A stretch of DNA of 64,000 nt from Cyanobacterium aponinum PCC 10605 (lineage in GTDB: Bacteria > Cyanobacteriota > Cyanobacteriia > Cyanobacteriales > Cyanobacteriaceae): contig NC_019776.1 in NCBI RefSeq assembly GCF_000317675.1, positions 1,054,001-1,118,000 on the forward strand, in the 5' to 3' direction. Each line of letters begins with the position of its first letter. The stretch's first letter is position 1. The notes under the pieces are model-generated. The model was not told the origin of the DNA. It saw only the letters and a list, made by a program, of their open reading frames with translations, and did no database searches. A program made the position numbers and the translations under genes. This document shows, in pieces, positions 46,434 to 53,702 of this stretch.

Positions 46434-46817
46434 TCAGACAATTTCCTTCCCGTCGTGATTAGTTTTTGCTCCACGATATTGAGTTACACCCTTATTTTTA
46501 AAGCTAAATAACTTATCTAAAGCAGAATTTCGGCTATAATTAGAACCTCGATAAACCATTGATTGAATAGTTTTTTCTTTCTCATTATTAGAATTAGAAG
46601 AATTCAACTCTACCTTTTCAATTCTATTTTTTTCTTTTTCTTCTGTAAGATTAACTGTAGGTTCAGTAAATTTATCAATCGATTTTTGTGTTAACATCAT
46701 CCCCGCCACTAAAATAGCTAACAGAATAGGGGTGGGTGCATTTACTAATCCGACTACACTAATAATTAAGGCAGTGAAAGCGGAAACAACAGCTAAAAAA
46801 CAAATAATTAACTCCAT
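46434..46817 (-). CDS. Membrane protein of unknown function
   Basis: A 127-residue protein with two hydrophobic helices at about 3-22 (LIICFLAVVSAFTALIISVV) and 26-44 (NAPTPILLAILVAGMMLT). A polar tail of about 80 residues follows, rich in Asn, Glu, Lys and Ser (NLTEEKEKNRIEKVELNSSNSNNE). The tail end (SNYSRNSALDKLFSFKNKGVTQYRG) is basic. No family is recognised. The membrane part could anchor the tail as a scaffold. It is transcribed alone, leftward, between the MITE-like element and the glycosyltransferase. Confidence 0.6.
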   Translation of the reverse strand: MELIICFLAVVSAFTALIISVVGLVNAPTPILLAILVAGMMLTQKSIDKFTEPTVNLTEEKEKNRIEKVELNSSNSNNEKEKTIQSMVYRGSNYSRNSALDKLFSFKNKGVTQYRGAKTNHDGKEIV

Positions 46818-47131
46818 GATAACAACCTCTAGTATGCTTAAACACTCAAATTAACGTCTCTGATCTCAAACAAACTTTCTTGTATCTATTACATTCTTTC
46901 TCTTTAAATTCATCATAGTAGAAAGACATATTTTAAGATTAAATACTTTTAATAAAAATTGCAAATATATAATATTTTAACAATTGCAACAATTATTACT
47001 CTAAGATAACTAATTTTTTAATTATAGAATAGATCTCTATCTATTTCACTGTTTTTGTCATGAGTATTTGTACTCATATTTCCTCGGAAAAACTTAAATT
47101 TTCAGATAAATTAACTTATCAAACAGAATAG
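46818..47131. other. AT-rich intergenic region
   Basis: No gene, palindrome or known dispersed repeat was found in this 314-base stretch. It should hold divergent promoters for the membrane protein and the glycosyltransferase. Confidence 0.5.
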
Positions 47132-48397
47132 ATGTCAGAAAGAAGAAAAACAATACTTTTTATTCATCCGAATTTTCCTGCTCAATTTCGTCATTTGGGG
47201 CTACTTTTAGGAAAAAATCCTCTCTATGATGTTTTTTTTCTCACGAAGAAAAAGGAGGGGGCAATAGAAGGAATCACAAAAATTATTTATCAACCTTCTA
47301 GGGAGGCAAAGCCAGAAACTCATCATTATGTACGCCCCATTGAAAATGCTGTTTTACAAGGTCAAGCTGTTTATCGTGCTTTAATTAATTTAAAACAAAA
47401 AGGATTTTACCCTGATATTATATATGGGCATTCTGGTTGGGGTTCAACTTTATTTGTGAAGGATATTTTTCCCCGTGCCTTATTTTTGGCTTATTTTGAA
47501 TGGTTTTACCACGCCATTGGCACAGATGCTGATTTTGACCCCAATGAACCTTTAACTGCTGACGATCAAGCTAGAATTAGGGTGAAGAATACTCCCATTT
47601 TAATCGATTTATATAGCTGCGATCGAGGCTTATCTCCCACTCAATGGCAAAAACAACAATTTCCAAGGGAATATCATAACAAAATAACTGTTTTACATGA
47701 CGGTGTTGACACAGACTATTTTCAACCTAATGCTGACACTAAGTTAGTTATTCCTAGCCTTAACTTAGACTTGAGTGATAAAGCGGAAATAATAACTTAC
47801 GTAGCCAGAGGCATGGAGCCTTATCGAGGATTTCCCCAATTAATAGAAACTATTTATATTTTACAAAAACGTCGTCCTCAGTCTCATTTTGTTATTGTTG
47901 GACAAAATAGAGTCGCTTATGGAAAACAGCTACCAGAGGGGCAAAACTATCAAGATTTGATGTTAGCAAAATTCCCTCTTGACTTAACCAAAGTCTCGTT
48001 TACCGGTTTACTTCCCCACAGTGAATATCTTAAGGTTTTACAAGCCTCTTCTGCCCACATTTATTTAACTCGTCCTTTTGTATTATCATGGTCAATGTTA
48101 GAGGCAATGGCAACGGGTTGCGTGGTAATTGCTTCTGATACTCAACCTGTTAAAGAAATAATTGTAGATAATTATAATGGCTTTTTAGTACCTTTTTTTG
48201 AACCTGAAAAAATCGCAGATAAAGTAGAATATGCTTTATTCAATCAGGATTTAATGGCTAAAATTAGAAAAAAAGCTAGACAAACTATTGTTGAAAATTA
48301 CAAATTGTCTGATTTAATTCAAAAACATATTCATTGGATTGAAACAGGAAAATTAACCCCGTTAACCACCAAAAAGAAAAAGATAAGAGGTTTTTAA
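47132..48397 (+). CDS. Glycosyltransferase, GT4 (GT-B fold) family
   Basis: A 421-residue GT-B enzyme. The N-terminal half starts with ILFIHPNFPAQFRHLG and holds the acceptor side (IYGHSGWGSTLFVKDIFP). The C-terminal half has the nucleotide-sugar-binding region: VVIASDTQPVKEIIVDNYNGFLV near 340-362, and the E-x7-E-type LSWSMLEAMATGCVVI. Such proteins usually build extracellular polysaccharide or lipopolysaccharide. No polysaccharide export genes are nearby. The donor and acceptor cannot be inferred. A gene of unknown function follows at 48459, probably with its own start at 48501. Confidence 0.9.
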   Translation: MSERRKTILFIHPNFPAQFRHLGLLLGKNPLYDVFFLTKKKEGAIEGITKIIYQPSREAKPETHHYVRPIENAVLQGQAVYRALINLKQKGFYPDIIYGHSGWGSTLFVKDIFPRALFLAYFEWFYHAIGTDADFDPNEPLTADDQARIRVKNTPILIDLYSCDRGLSPTQWQKQQFPREYHNKITVLHDGVDTDYFQPNADTKLVIPSLNLDLSDKAEIITYVARGMEPYRGFPQLIETIYILQKRRPQSHFVIVGQNRVAYGKQLPEGQNYQDLMLAKFPLDLTKVSFTGLLPHSEYLKVLQASSAHIYLTRPFVLSWSMLEAMATGCVVIASDTQPVKEIIVDNYNGFLVPFFEPEKIADKVEYALFNQDLMAKIRKKARQTIVENYKLSDLIQKHIHWIETGKLTPLTTKKKKIRGF

Positions 48398-48500
48398 TGA
48401 ATTAAAAATTTATCATCAAAAATTGATAATTCTTTTACTCCTAACGCTAAACTTTTAATTGATTAAATTATTGTCAAATAATGATTTGACTTGTTGTATT

Positions 48501-49007
48501 ATGACCAAAAATGCTCAATATTGGATCGACAAACTAGACCTTCAAAAACACCCAGAAGGAGGATACTATCGAGAAAATTATCGTTGTTTAGATATGGTTA
48601 ATAATGACAATTTTTTGGCTAAATATAACGGTGCAAGAAATGCTAGTACTGCAATTTATTATCTTCTCCTTAATGACGAGTTTTCAGCTTTTCATCTTCT
48701 CAAGAGTGATGAGATTTTTCACTTTTATTCTGGCTCAAGTTTAGATGTTCATATTATCAACTCACAAGGAGACTATCAACTAATAAAACTGGGAAATAAT
48801 CCCGAAGAAAATGAAGTTTTGCAATTAGTAATTCCTCAAAATAGTTGGTTTGCGGCGGCGGTGAGTCAACCTAATTCATATAGTCTAATTGGTTGCACTG
48901 TTGCTCCGGGTTTTGATTTTAATGATTTTACCCTTGGCAAAAAAGAAGACTTACTTAAAATTTTTCCCCAACATCAAACAATTATTGAAAGGTTTACCTA
49001 TGACTAA
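48501..49007 (+). CDS. Cupin-type protein of the DUF985 family
   Basis: A 168-residue protein from ATG 48501 (a TTG at 48459 would add 14 residues). It has the DUF985 start YWIDKLDLQKHPEGGYYRENYR, the cupin segments FHLLKSDEIFHFYSGSSLDVH and WFAAAVSQPNSYSLIGCTVAPGFDFNDFTLG. The structure known for the family is a cupin beta-barrel with a ligand pocket, but no enzymatic activity is established. The two cupin motifs here (HLLKSDEIFHF and the later Gln-rich block) would bind a small ligand or sugar. It is the end gene of the GT4 region, 103 bases after the glycosyltransferase stop. Confidence 0.82.
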   Translation: MTKNAQYWIDKLDLQKHPEGGYYRENYRCLDMVNNDNFLAKYNGARNASTAIYYLLLNDEFSAFHLLKSDEIFHFYSGSSLDVHIINSQGDYQLIKLGNNPEENEVLQLVIPQNSWFAAAVSQPNSYSLIGCTVAPGFDFNDFTLGKKEDLLKIFPQHQTIIERFTYD

Positions 49008-49236
49008 GTTATGAAAATATTGGCTCTCTTGCCTCTTGTTGTCTAAATTATCAATTTAGAGTAGCCGATTTGGGAAACCCCTCTTTATCTCTCCTTTTAA
49101 AGCAGGGTTTTTTCAAAGTCAGGGCAAAATTATCTTGCCCTCACCCCCAATCCCTCTCCCACAGTAGAGGGGAGCGTTTTTTCTTAAAAATTGATTAATT
49201 AATACTTAAAAACTCCTGTATCTGTTACTATTTGTT
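49008..49236. other. Repeat-containing intergenic region
   Basis: No gene. The segment 49133-49185 is a copy of a common dispersed repeat (CCCTCACCCCCAATCCCTCT) that recurs at 33402-33450, which is diverged in a few bases. It could form a weak hairpin with AGAGGGGAGCG. Confidence 0.5.
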
Positions 49237-49442
49237 AACCTGAGTTTTGGATAAGCTGAAAGCATCCCAACTCGTAGTCAAAAAACCTTATAGCTTCTTA
49301 GAAATAACGATAAAATTGCCTTAATCCGAACTGACTTAAACAAGGGGCTTAAGCCCCTTGCTAAAAACCCCTACCACCTGCAACCTGCAACCTGACACCT
49401 GACACCTAACCTTATCAGATATTCTTAAACCGAACTGAGGTT
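49237..49442 (-). mobile_element. MITE-like element with AACCTCAGTTYGG ends (copy C)
   Basis: The inverted end pair is AACCTGAGTTTTGG at 49237-49250 and CCGAACTGAGGTT at 49430-49442. ATTTGTT precedes and follows the element exactly, a 7-bp target duplication. This makes transposition the best explanation. 49237-49333 is the inverse copy of 14566-14663 with a single base change. The middle holds the perfect palindrome CAAGGGGCTTAAGCCCCTTG (49341-49360) and CCTGCAACCTGACACC reiterations. No ORF. Confidence 0.78.
49341..49360. repeat. Perfect 20-bp palindrome inside MITE copy C
   Basis: CAAGGGGCTTAAGCCCCTTG is a perfect palindrome. It would form a 10-bp hairpin in transcripts through the element. 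Similar palindromes are common dispersed elements in cyanobacteria. Confidence 0.8.
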
Positions 49443-49786
49443 ATTTGTTAGTTTCAAAAATTGACATTTTTGAGAATGAAAAAACCCTGGGGCTAAAGCA
49501 GGGTTTGCCTCTTGCCTTTAATTTATCATAACCATTGTAGAAGAACCCAAATGAATTATTAATTATAAGTTTGAATTTCTGTTTATTTAAAAGCTACAAA
49601 ATATCTTTGATTCATTTTTAAATAGTTGATTATTATTTTTATTAGTGACTTTTTTAACTTGTTCAAACCTGATTTATATATCAATTTATTGACAGAAAAA
49701 ACCAACTAATTTTATAATATAATTTATATAAAATATTTCAATAAAAATAAGATTGTTAATTTTTCGATAAGAGAAATATAAAAATT
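49443..49786. other. Intergenic region with hairpin and a MITE right end
   Basis: No gene. At 49486-49510 AAACCCTG and CAGGGTTT form an 8-bp stem with a 9-nt loop; on the minus strand a run of T follows, so a leftward terminator is possible although no leftward gene is near. At 49528-49550 the sequence CATAACCATTGTAGAAGAACC matches the right end of the GGCTCT-type elements, without a left partner. The rest is AT-rich, with the promoter of the 49787 gene. Confidence 0.5.
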
Positions 49787-50563
49787 ATGGATGGCAATTA
49801 TCAAGATTATATTAACAGAGTTGTGCAAATGACTCTCCCTAGCAACTACAAGCAACAAGTTAAAAACATTCAATCATCACCAAAGTTTGTCGATGGTAAA
49901 GCCATAGATTTTCCCGGTTTTAGCGTTATTACTCCTCCTGAGAAGGAAGAAACTAATAACAAAAAATTTTATAGTTATTTACAAGAAATTCAAACTCAAA
50001 TTACACAGGAATTACCAGAAAATTTATTTTTACCTGTACCGCCACAAAGTTTCCATTTAACTATAGCAGATTTAATTTGGGATACTAGCTATACTAATGC
50101 GGTGAAAGAAAATCCAGATTTTGATAATTTATTAATATCAGAAATTGATAAAATTTTTAAGGAATATGCTCAATTAAATCCCGAAATTGACACCTTAGAA
50201 TTAGAAGTTTTAGGCTTATCAGTATTTCCACGTGCGATCGCAGTTTGTTTAGCACCAACGGAAGATAGTTATAATCCTATCATCAAACTGAGACAATTGA
50301 TTTATCAAAACGAGCAAATTATTAAACTAGGAATCGAACAACAATATGATTTTGTAGGACATATTACCCTTGGTTACTTTGATAAAGTAGAAGATAATAT
50401 TGACCGAGAACAAGTAGAATTAGTAATCGTAAAAACAAACGAGCAATTAGTATCAAAAAATCTTCCTACTTTTGAATTAAGCCAGTGGGAATTAAGAAAA
50501 TTTACTGATATGACTAATTTTATTAGAGAACAAAATTGGGCTAGTATAAAAGTAGGTAACTAA
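49787..50563 (+). CDS. 2H phosphoesterase-superfamily protein (DUF1868-like)
   Basis: A 258-residue protein with two H-x-T motifs separated by about 110 residues: FHLTIAD (about 89-95) and GHITLGYF (about 196-203). This is the signature of the 2H phosphoesterase/RNA-ligase-like superfamily, and the N-terminal layout (VDGKAIDFPGFSVITPP) fits DUF1868. Enzymes of this superfamily open 2',3'-cyclic phosphates in RNA or nucleotides. The substrate is unknown. It is 8 bases upstream of cobH and probably cotranscribed with it, although a functional link to cobalamin is not established. Confidence 0.82.
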   Translation: MDGNYQDYINRVVQMTLPSNYKQQVKNIQSSPKFVDGKAIDFPGFSVITPPEKEETNNKKFYSYLQEIQTQITQELPENLFLPVPPQSFHLTIADLIWDTSYTNAVKENPDFDNLLISEIDKIFKEYAQLNPEIDTLELEVLGLSVFPRAIAVCLAPTEDSYNPIIKLRQLIYQNEQIIKLGIEQQYDFVGHITLGYFDKVEDNIDREQVELVIVKTNEQLVSKNLPTFELSQWELRKFTDMTNFIREQNWASIKVGN

Positions 50564-50571
50564 AGATTATT

Positions 50572-51180
50572 TTGACAGAATTAAGTAATCCTATTATTGA
50601 AAAAAGTTTTGCTATTATTGATAACATAATTGGCAATCATGATTTGTCTGCAAGGGAGTATAATATCGTCCGCCGTATTATTCATACCACCGCTGATTTT
50701 GACTACCTAAATTTATTTTATTGTAGTAACAACGCCATTGATACCGCCATACTCGCCTTACAAAATAAAACTCCCATTGTCACCGATGTGAGTATGGTAA
50801 AAGAAGGTATTAAAAATATGGTGGGGAAAACTTACCAAAATCAAGTTATTGTAGCCGTAAAACAAGCTAAAATCCCCAAATCTGGTCATACTCTCACGGA
50901 GACGGGTTTATTGAAATGTTGCCTTGATTATCCCAATGCTATTTATGTAATTGGGAATGCTCCAACTGCCTTAATAGCTTTATGTAAAAAGATTGAGCAA
51001 CAAAAAATTCAACCTTCGATTGTTATTGGCGTGCCAGTGGGATTTGTAAATGTTTTAGAATCAAAGGAATATCTATCTCGGTTAGGCATTCCTCAAATAC
51101 AAATCAAGGGTAATAAAGGAGGCTCTACCGTAGCCGCCGCTATCATTAACGCTTTGTTAGTTATGAGTTACAAGGATTAA
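50572..51180 (+). CDS. cobH: Precorrin-8X methylmutase
   Basis: CobH (CbiC) moves the methyl group from C11 to C12 of precorrin-8X to make hydrogenobyrinate (or the cobalt form) in cobalamin synthesis. The 202-residue protein uses a TTG start; the only in-frame alternatives after the upstream stop are ATT codons. It has the catalytic His in VRRIIHTTADFDY (His in position of the family's active-site His, about residue 38) and the C-terminal IVIGVPVGFVNVLESKEYL. Family length is about 205-215, so it is complete. It is between the 2H phosphoesterase (8-base gap) and rsmD (7-base gap). Confidence 0.93.
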   Translation: MTELSNPIIEKSFAIIDNIIGNHDLSAREYNIVRRIIHTTADFDYLNLFYCSNNAIDTAILALQNKTPIVTDVSMVKEGIKNMVGKTYQNQVIVAVKQAKIPKSGHTLTETGLLKCCLDYPNAIYVIGNAPTALIALCKKIEQQKIQPSIVIGVPVGFVNVLESKEYLSRLGIPQIQIKGNKGGSTVAAAIINALLVMSYKD

Positions 51181-51202
51181 GGAATATTTGATAGATATAA
51201 AG

Positions 51203-51751
51203 ATGCGTATTTATGGTAACAGAGAAATAAAAACCTTGTCAGGAAAGGATACTCGCCCTACCACCGCAAAAGTGAGAGAGGCATTATTTAATATTTGGTG
51301 CGATCGCATCTTAGATGCAACTTGGCTAGACTTGTGTGCAGGAAATGGTACAATGGGGGCGGAAGCTCTATGTCGAGGAGTAAAAGAAGTTGTTGGAATC
51401 GAAAAATCTTCTTCTGCTTGTCAAATTATCCGAGAAAACTGGCAAAAAGTAGCTAATAATGAGCAAAATTTTAGAGTTTTAAGGGGCGATGTTTTAAAAA
51501 GACTAAAAAATTTACAAGGAAAAAAATTTGATTGTATTTACTTCGATCCTCCCTACGAATTAGATATATATAATACTGTTTTAGATTTAATCTTAGAATA
51601 CGAATTATTAGCAAAAAATGGACAAATAGCAGTAGAATATGACCCTAAAAAATCAATCATTAAACAAAAACAAAACCTTGATTTATTGCAGACAAAAATA
51701 TATGGAAATACTGCCCTTAATTTTTATTCAAACCTGCCACCAGATGTTTGA
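51203..51751 (+). CDS. rsmD: 16S rRNA (guanine966-N2)-methyltransferase
   Basis: RsmD methylates N2 of G966 in 16S rRNA during 30S assembly. From ATG 51203 the protein has 182 residues (a TTG at 51188 would add five). It begins MRIYGNREIKTLSGKDTRPTTAKVREALFNIW, whose RPT-x-KVREALFNI portion is a hallmark, and has SAM-binding motif LDLCAGNGTMGAEALCRG and the NPPY-type catalytic motif FDPPYELD (about 119-126). It is the third gene of a tightly spaced trio with cobH and the 2H phosphoesterase; the shared promoter would be before 49787. Confidence 0.93.
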   Translation: MRIYGNREIKTLSGKDTRPTTAKVREALFNIWCDRILDATWLDLCAGNGTMGAEALCRGVKEVVGIEKSSSACQIIRENWQKVANNEQNFRVLRGDVLKRLKNLQGKKFDCIYFDPPYELDIYNTVLDLILEYELLAKNGQIAVEYDPKKSIIKQKQNLDLLQTKIYGNTALNFYSNLPPDV

Positions 51752-52131
51752 TAAGCTAGTTTACATTTAAGTTGTTTGGTTAAGAAAGGGAATAGGGAAA
51801 GTCCACCCTTACAATAGGTAAGCCTTGAAGTTGTTATTTTCAAGAATTAAAACAAGAATTAAAAAAAATAGGCTCTATCAGTTTGAGTATGTAAATTATT
51901 AGTTAGGGTAGGCTGAAAGGCAAGAGGCAAGAGGCAATAGGCAATAGGGGATTATTAAATAATAATTTATAAACTTTTAGTTTTTATTTTACTATAAACA
52001 CTATTTAATAAAGGTTATGGAAGTCCTGTTTCTCTTAATTCATCATAACCACTGTAGAAGAACAAAAAAATATAAGTTAAATACGTCTTAGCCTACCTAC
52101 ACTTATTCAATATTCTTAAGCCGAATTAAGA
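51752..52131. other. Intergenic region occupied by the second GGCTCT element
   Basis: This gap of about 380 bases has no gene. Most of it (51871-52064) is the 194-bp element. A degenerate right end of the AACCTCAGTTYGG family (ATATTCTTAAGCCGAATTAAG) is seen at about 52111-52131, just after the regulator stop codon. Confidence 0.6.
51871..52064 (+). mobile_element. 194-bp MITE-like element with GGCTCT ends (copy 2)
   Basis: The element begins GGCTCTATCAGTTTGAG at 51871 and ends GAAGAACA at 52064. It is flanked on both sides by AAAAAATA (51863-51870 and 52065-52072), an exact 8-bp target duplication in an A-rich context, so chance agreement is a little more likely than usual. It has the same length and core as 41541-41734. 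It has no ORF. Confidence 0.75.
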
Positions 52132-53277
52132 TTAACTAGGTAAAACTTGTTGAGAATATTTCAAATGAATAATAGATAAATCATCTGAAAAATTAGATGA
52201 GTTGTGATAAGTTTTTAAAAAATTCAAAATAGGATTTAACTCATTATTAAATTGACATAACAATTCAACAAAATTATCTAACCCTAATATATCTCCTTGG
52301 TCATTTTTTACTTCATAAATACCATCACTAAACAAGTACAAATTTGCCGAAGAACCAACATTAATCGAAGCATTTTGGTAAGCAATATTAGGAAACATTC
52401 CGATAGGCAAACCAAGAGTTTTTAGACAGATTTGGTTCATTTTTTCTCGATTATTTTCTAACAATAAAACACAAGGAGGATGACCTGCACTACAATACGT
52501 TAAGTTACCAGTTTTAACATTTAAAACCCCATACCAAATAGTAAAATATTTATCATTTTTTTCTGTCATTTGAAAATTATTATTGAGGTGATATAAAACC
52601 TCACAAGGAGAATAATAATTTAATATTCCTAAGCGACGAGAACGCAGTAAATTTAGAATAGAAATAGAAGGTAATGCCGCTTTTAATCCATGTCCTGAAA
52701 TATCTAATAAATAAAAAACTAAATGTTGATCATCTAAAAAAAAGTAATCGAAAATATCTCCTCCTAAATGCAAAGAAGGAATAAACATATAATTAATTAG
52801 GATATTTTTATCATCTAAAAAATCTGGTAATAAAGAAGAAACATATTCGGCGGCTTCATTCAATTCTGTTTCTAAAAGTTGTTTTTGAATTTCTAAATCT
52901 TTACTTAATTGATGTAATCTTAAACCAGCTCTTACCCTTGCTTTTAACTCTTGTAAATCTATTGGCTTACAAATAAAATCATCAGCCCCTACATCTAATC
53001 CTTGAATTCTATCTTCCACGGAAACACGAGAAGTCATCAAGACAAAAAAAGTAGTATTTAATAGGGGATTTTTTTTGACAAATTGACATACTTCTAAACC
53101 TGATAATTTAGGCATTAACCAATCACAAATAATTAAAGCAGGTTTTATTTTTTCGGCTAATTCAATCCCTTTTTGTCCATCTCCAGCTATTTGAACACTA
53201 TAACCACTAGAAGAAAAAGCTCTTTTTAACAAAATTTGTATCGTTGGATCATCATCAATAACTAAAATTTGAGGCAT
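52132..53277 (-). CDS. Response regulator with PP2C/SpoIIE-type phosphatase output
   Basis: A 381-residue two-domain protein. Residues 1-120 are a receiver domain (LVIDDDPTIQ at the start, phospho-acceptor Asp in ICDWLMPKLSG at about 53-54, and a K-containing C-terminal motif FICKPIDLQE). After a coiled-coil linker (about 130-160) comes a PP2C/RsbU-type serine phosphatase (about 175-378) with LGGDIFDYFFL, DISGHGLKAALPS and SDDLSII, holding the metal-binding Asp residues. It should dephosphorylate a partner anti-sigma or anti-anti-sigma factor in response to a histidine kinase. The partner is not nearby, and it is transcribed alone. Confidence 0.93.
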   Translation of the reverse strand: MPQILVIDDDPTIQILLKRAFSSSGYSVQIAGDGQKGIELAEKIKPALIICDWLMPKLSGLEVCQFVKKNPLLNTTFFVLMTSRVSVEDRIQGLDVGADDFICKPIDLQELKARVRAGLRLHQLSKDLEIQKQLLETELNEAAEYVSSLLPDFLDDKNILINYMFIPSLHLGGDIFDYFFLDDQHLVFYLLDISGHGLKAALPSISILNLLRSRRLGILNYYSPCEVLYHLNNNFQMTEKNDKYFTIWYGVLNVKTGNLTYCSAGHPPCVLLLENNREKMNQICLKTLGLPIGMFPNIAYQNASINVGSSANLYLFSDGIYEVKNDQGDILGLDNFVELLCQFNNELNPILNFLKTYHNSSNFSDDLSIIHLKYSQQVLPS

Positions 53278-53702
53278 TTTTTCTAGGGAAAGATAAACAT
53301 ATTTTTATTTTTAATTTAAGAACAATTAGACCATAAATTTAAACACAAAAAGTCCCACTAATTCTTAAAGTTAACGAATTATAGCATGATTATTTAAAAT
53401 CACCTCAGTTCGATATAAGAATATCTGGTTAGGATGGGCAAGGGATAATAGGCAAGAGAGAGGCAAGAGACAAAGTTAAAAGGGCAATGGTAAATATTTG
53501 ATAATTAATAACTCCTAACTCCTGTACGGGCCCTAACTAACTCCGTACCGCTTTGCGGAACGAGCGCTCGAGTGTTCTCTGGTTTCCCCCTAACACCCTA
53601 ATCCCCTAATACCCCAATAATACTCGATTTCCCTATCTCCCCTCATCTCTCCAAAACCTTGACACCTGCAACCTGCAACCTAATTTTATTGCTCTGTAAA
53701 AT
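53278..53702. other. Repeat-rich intergenic region
   Basis: No gene. A degenerate left end of the AACCTCAGTTYGG family (CACCTCAGTTCGATATAAG) starts at 53401 and is followed by GGCAAGAG reiterations. A GAGCGCTCGAGTG palindromic segment is at 53560-53580, and CCTGCAACCTGCAACC filler at 53664-53682. No intact partner end is visible. Confidence 0.55.

Noticed and set aside
49787-51180. Cobalamin riboswitch upstream of the cobH operon
   Set aside because: No B12-box-like sequence or long conserved leader was visible between 49443 and 49787.
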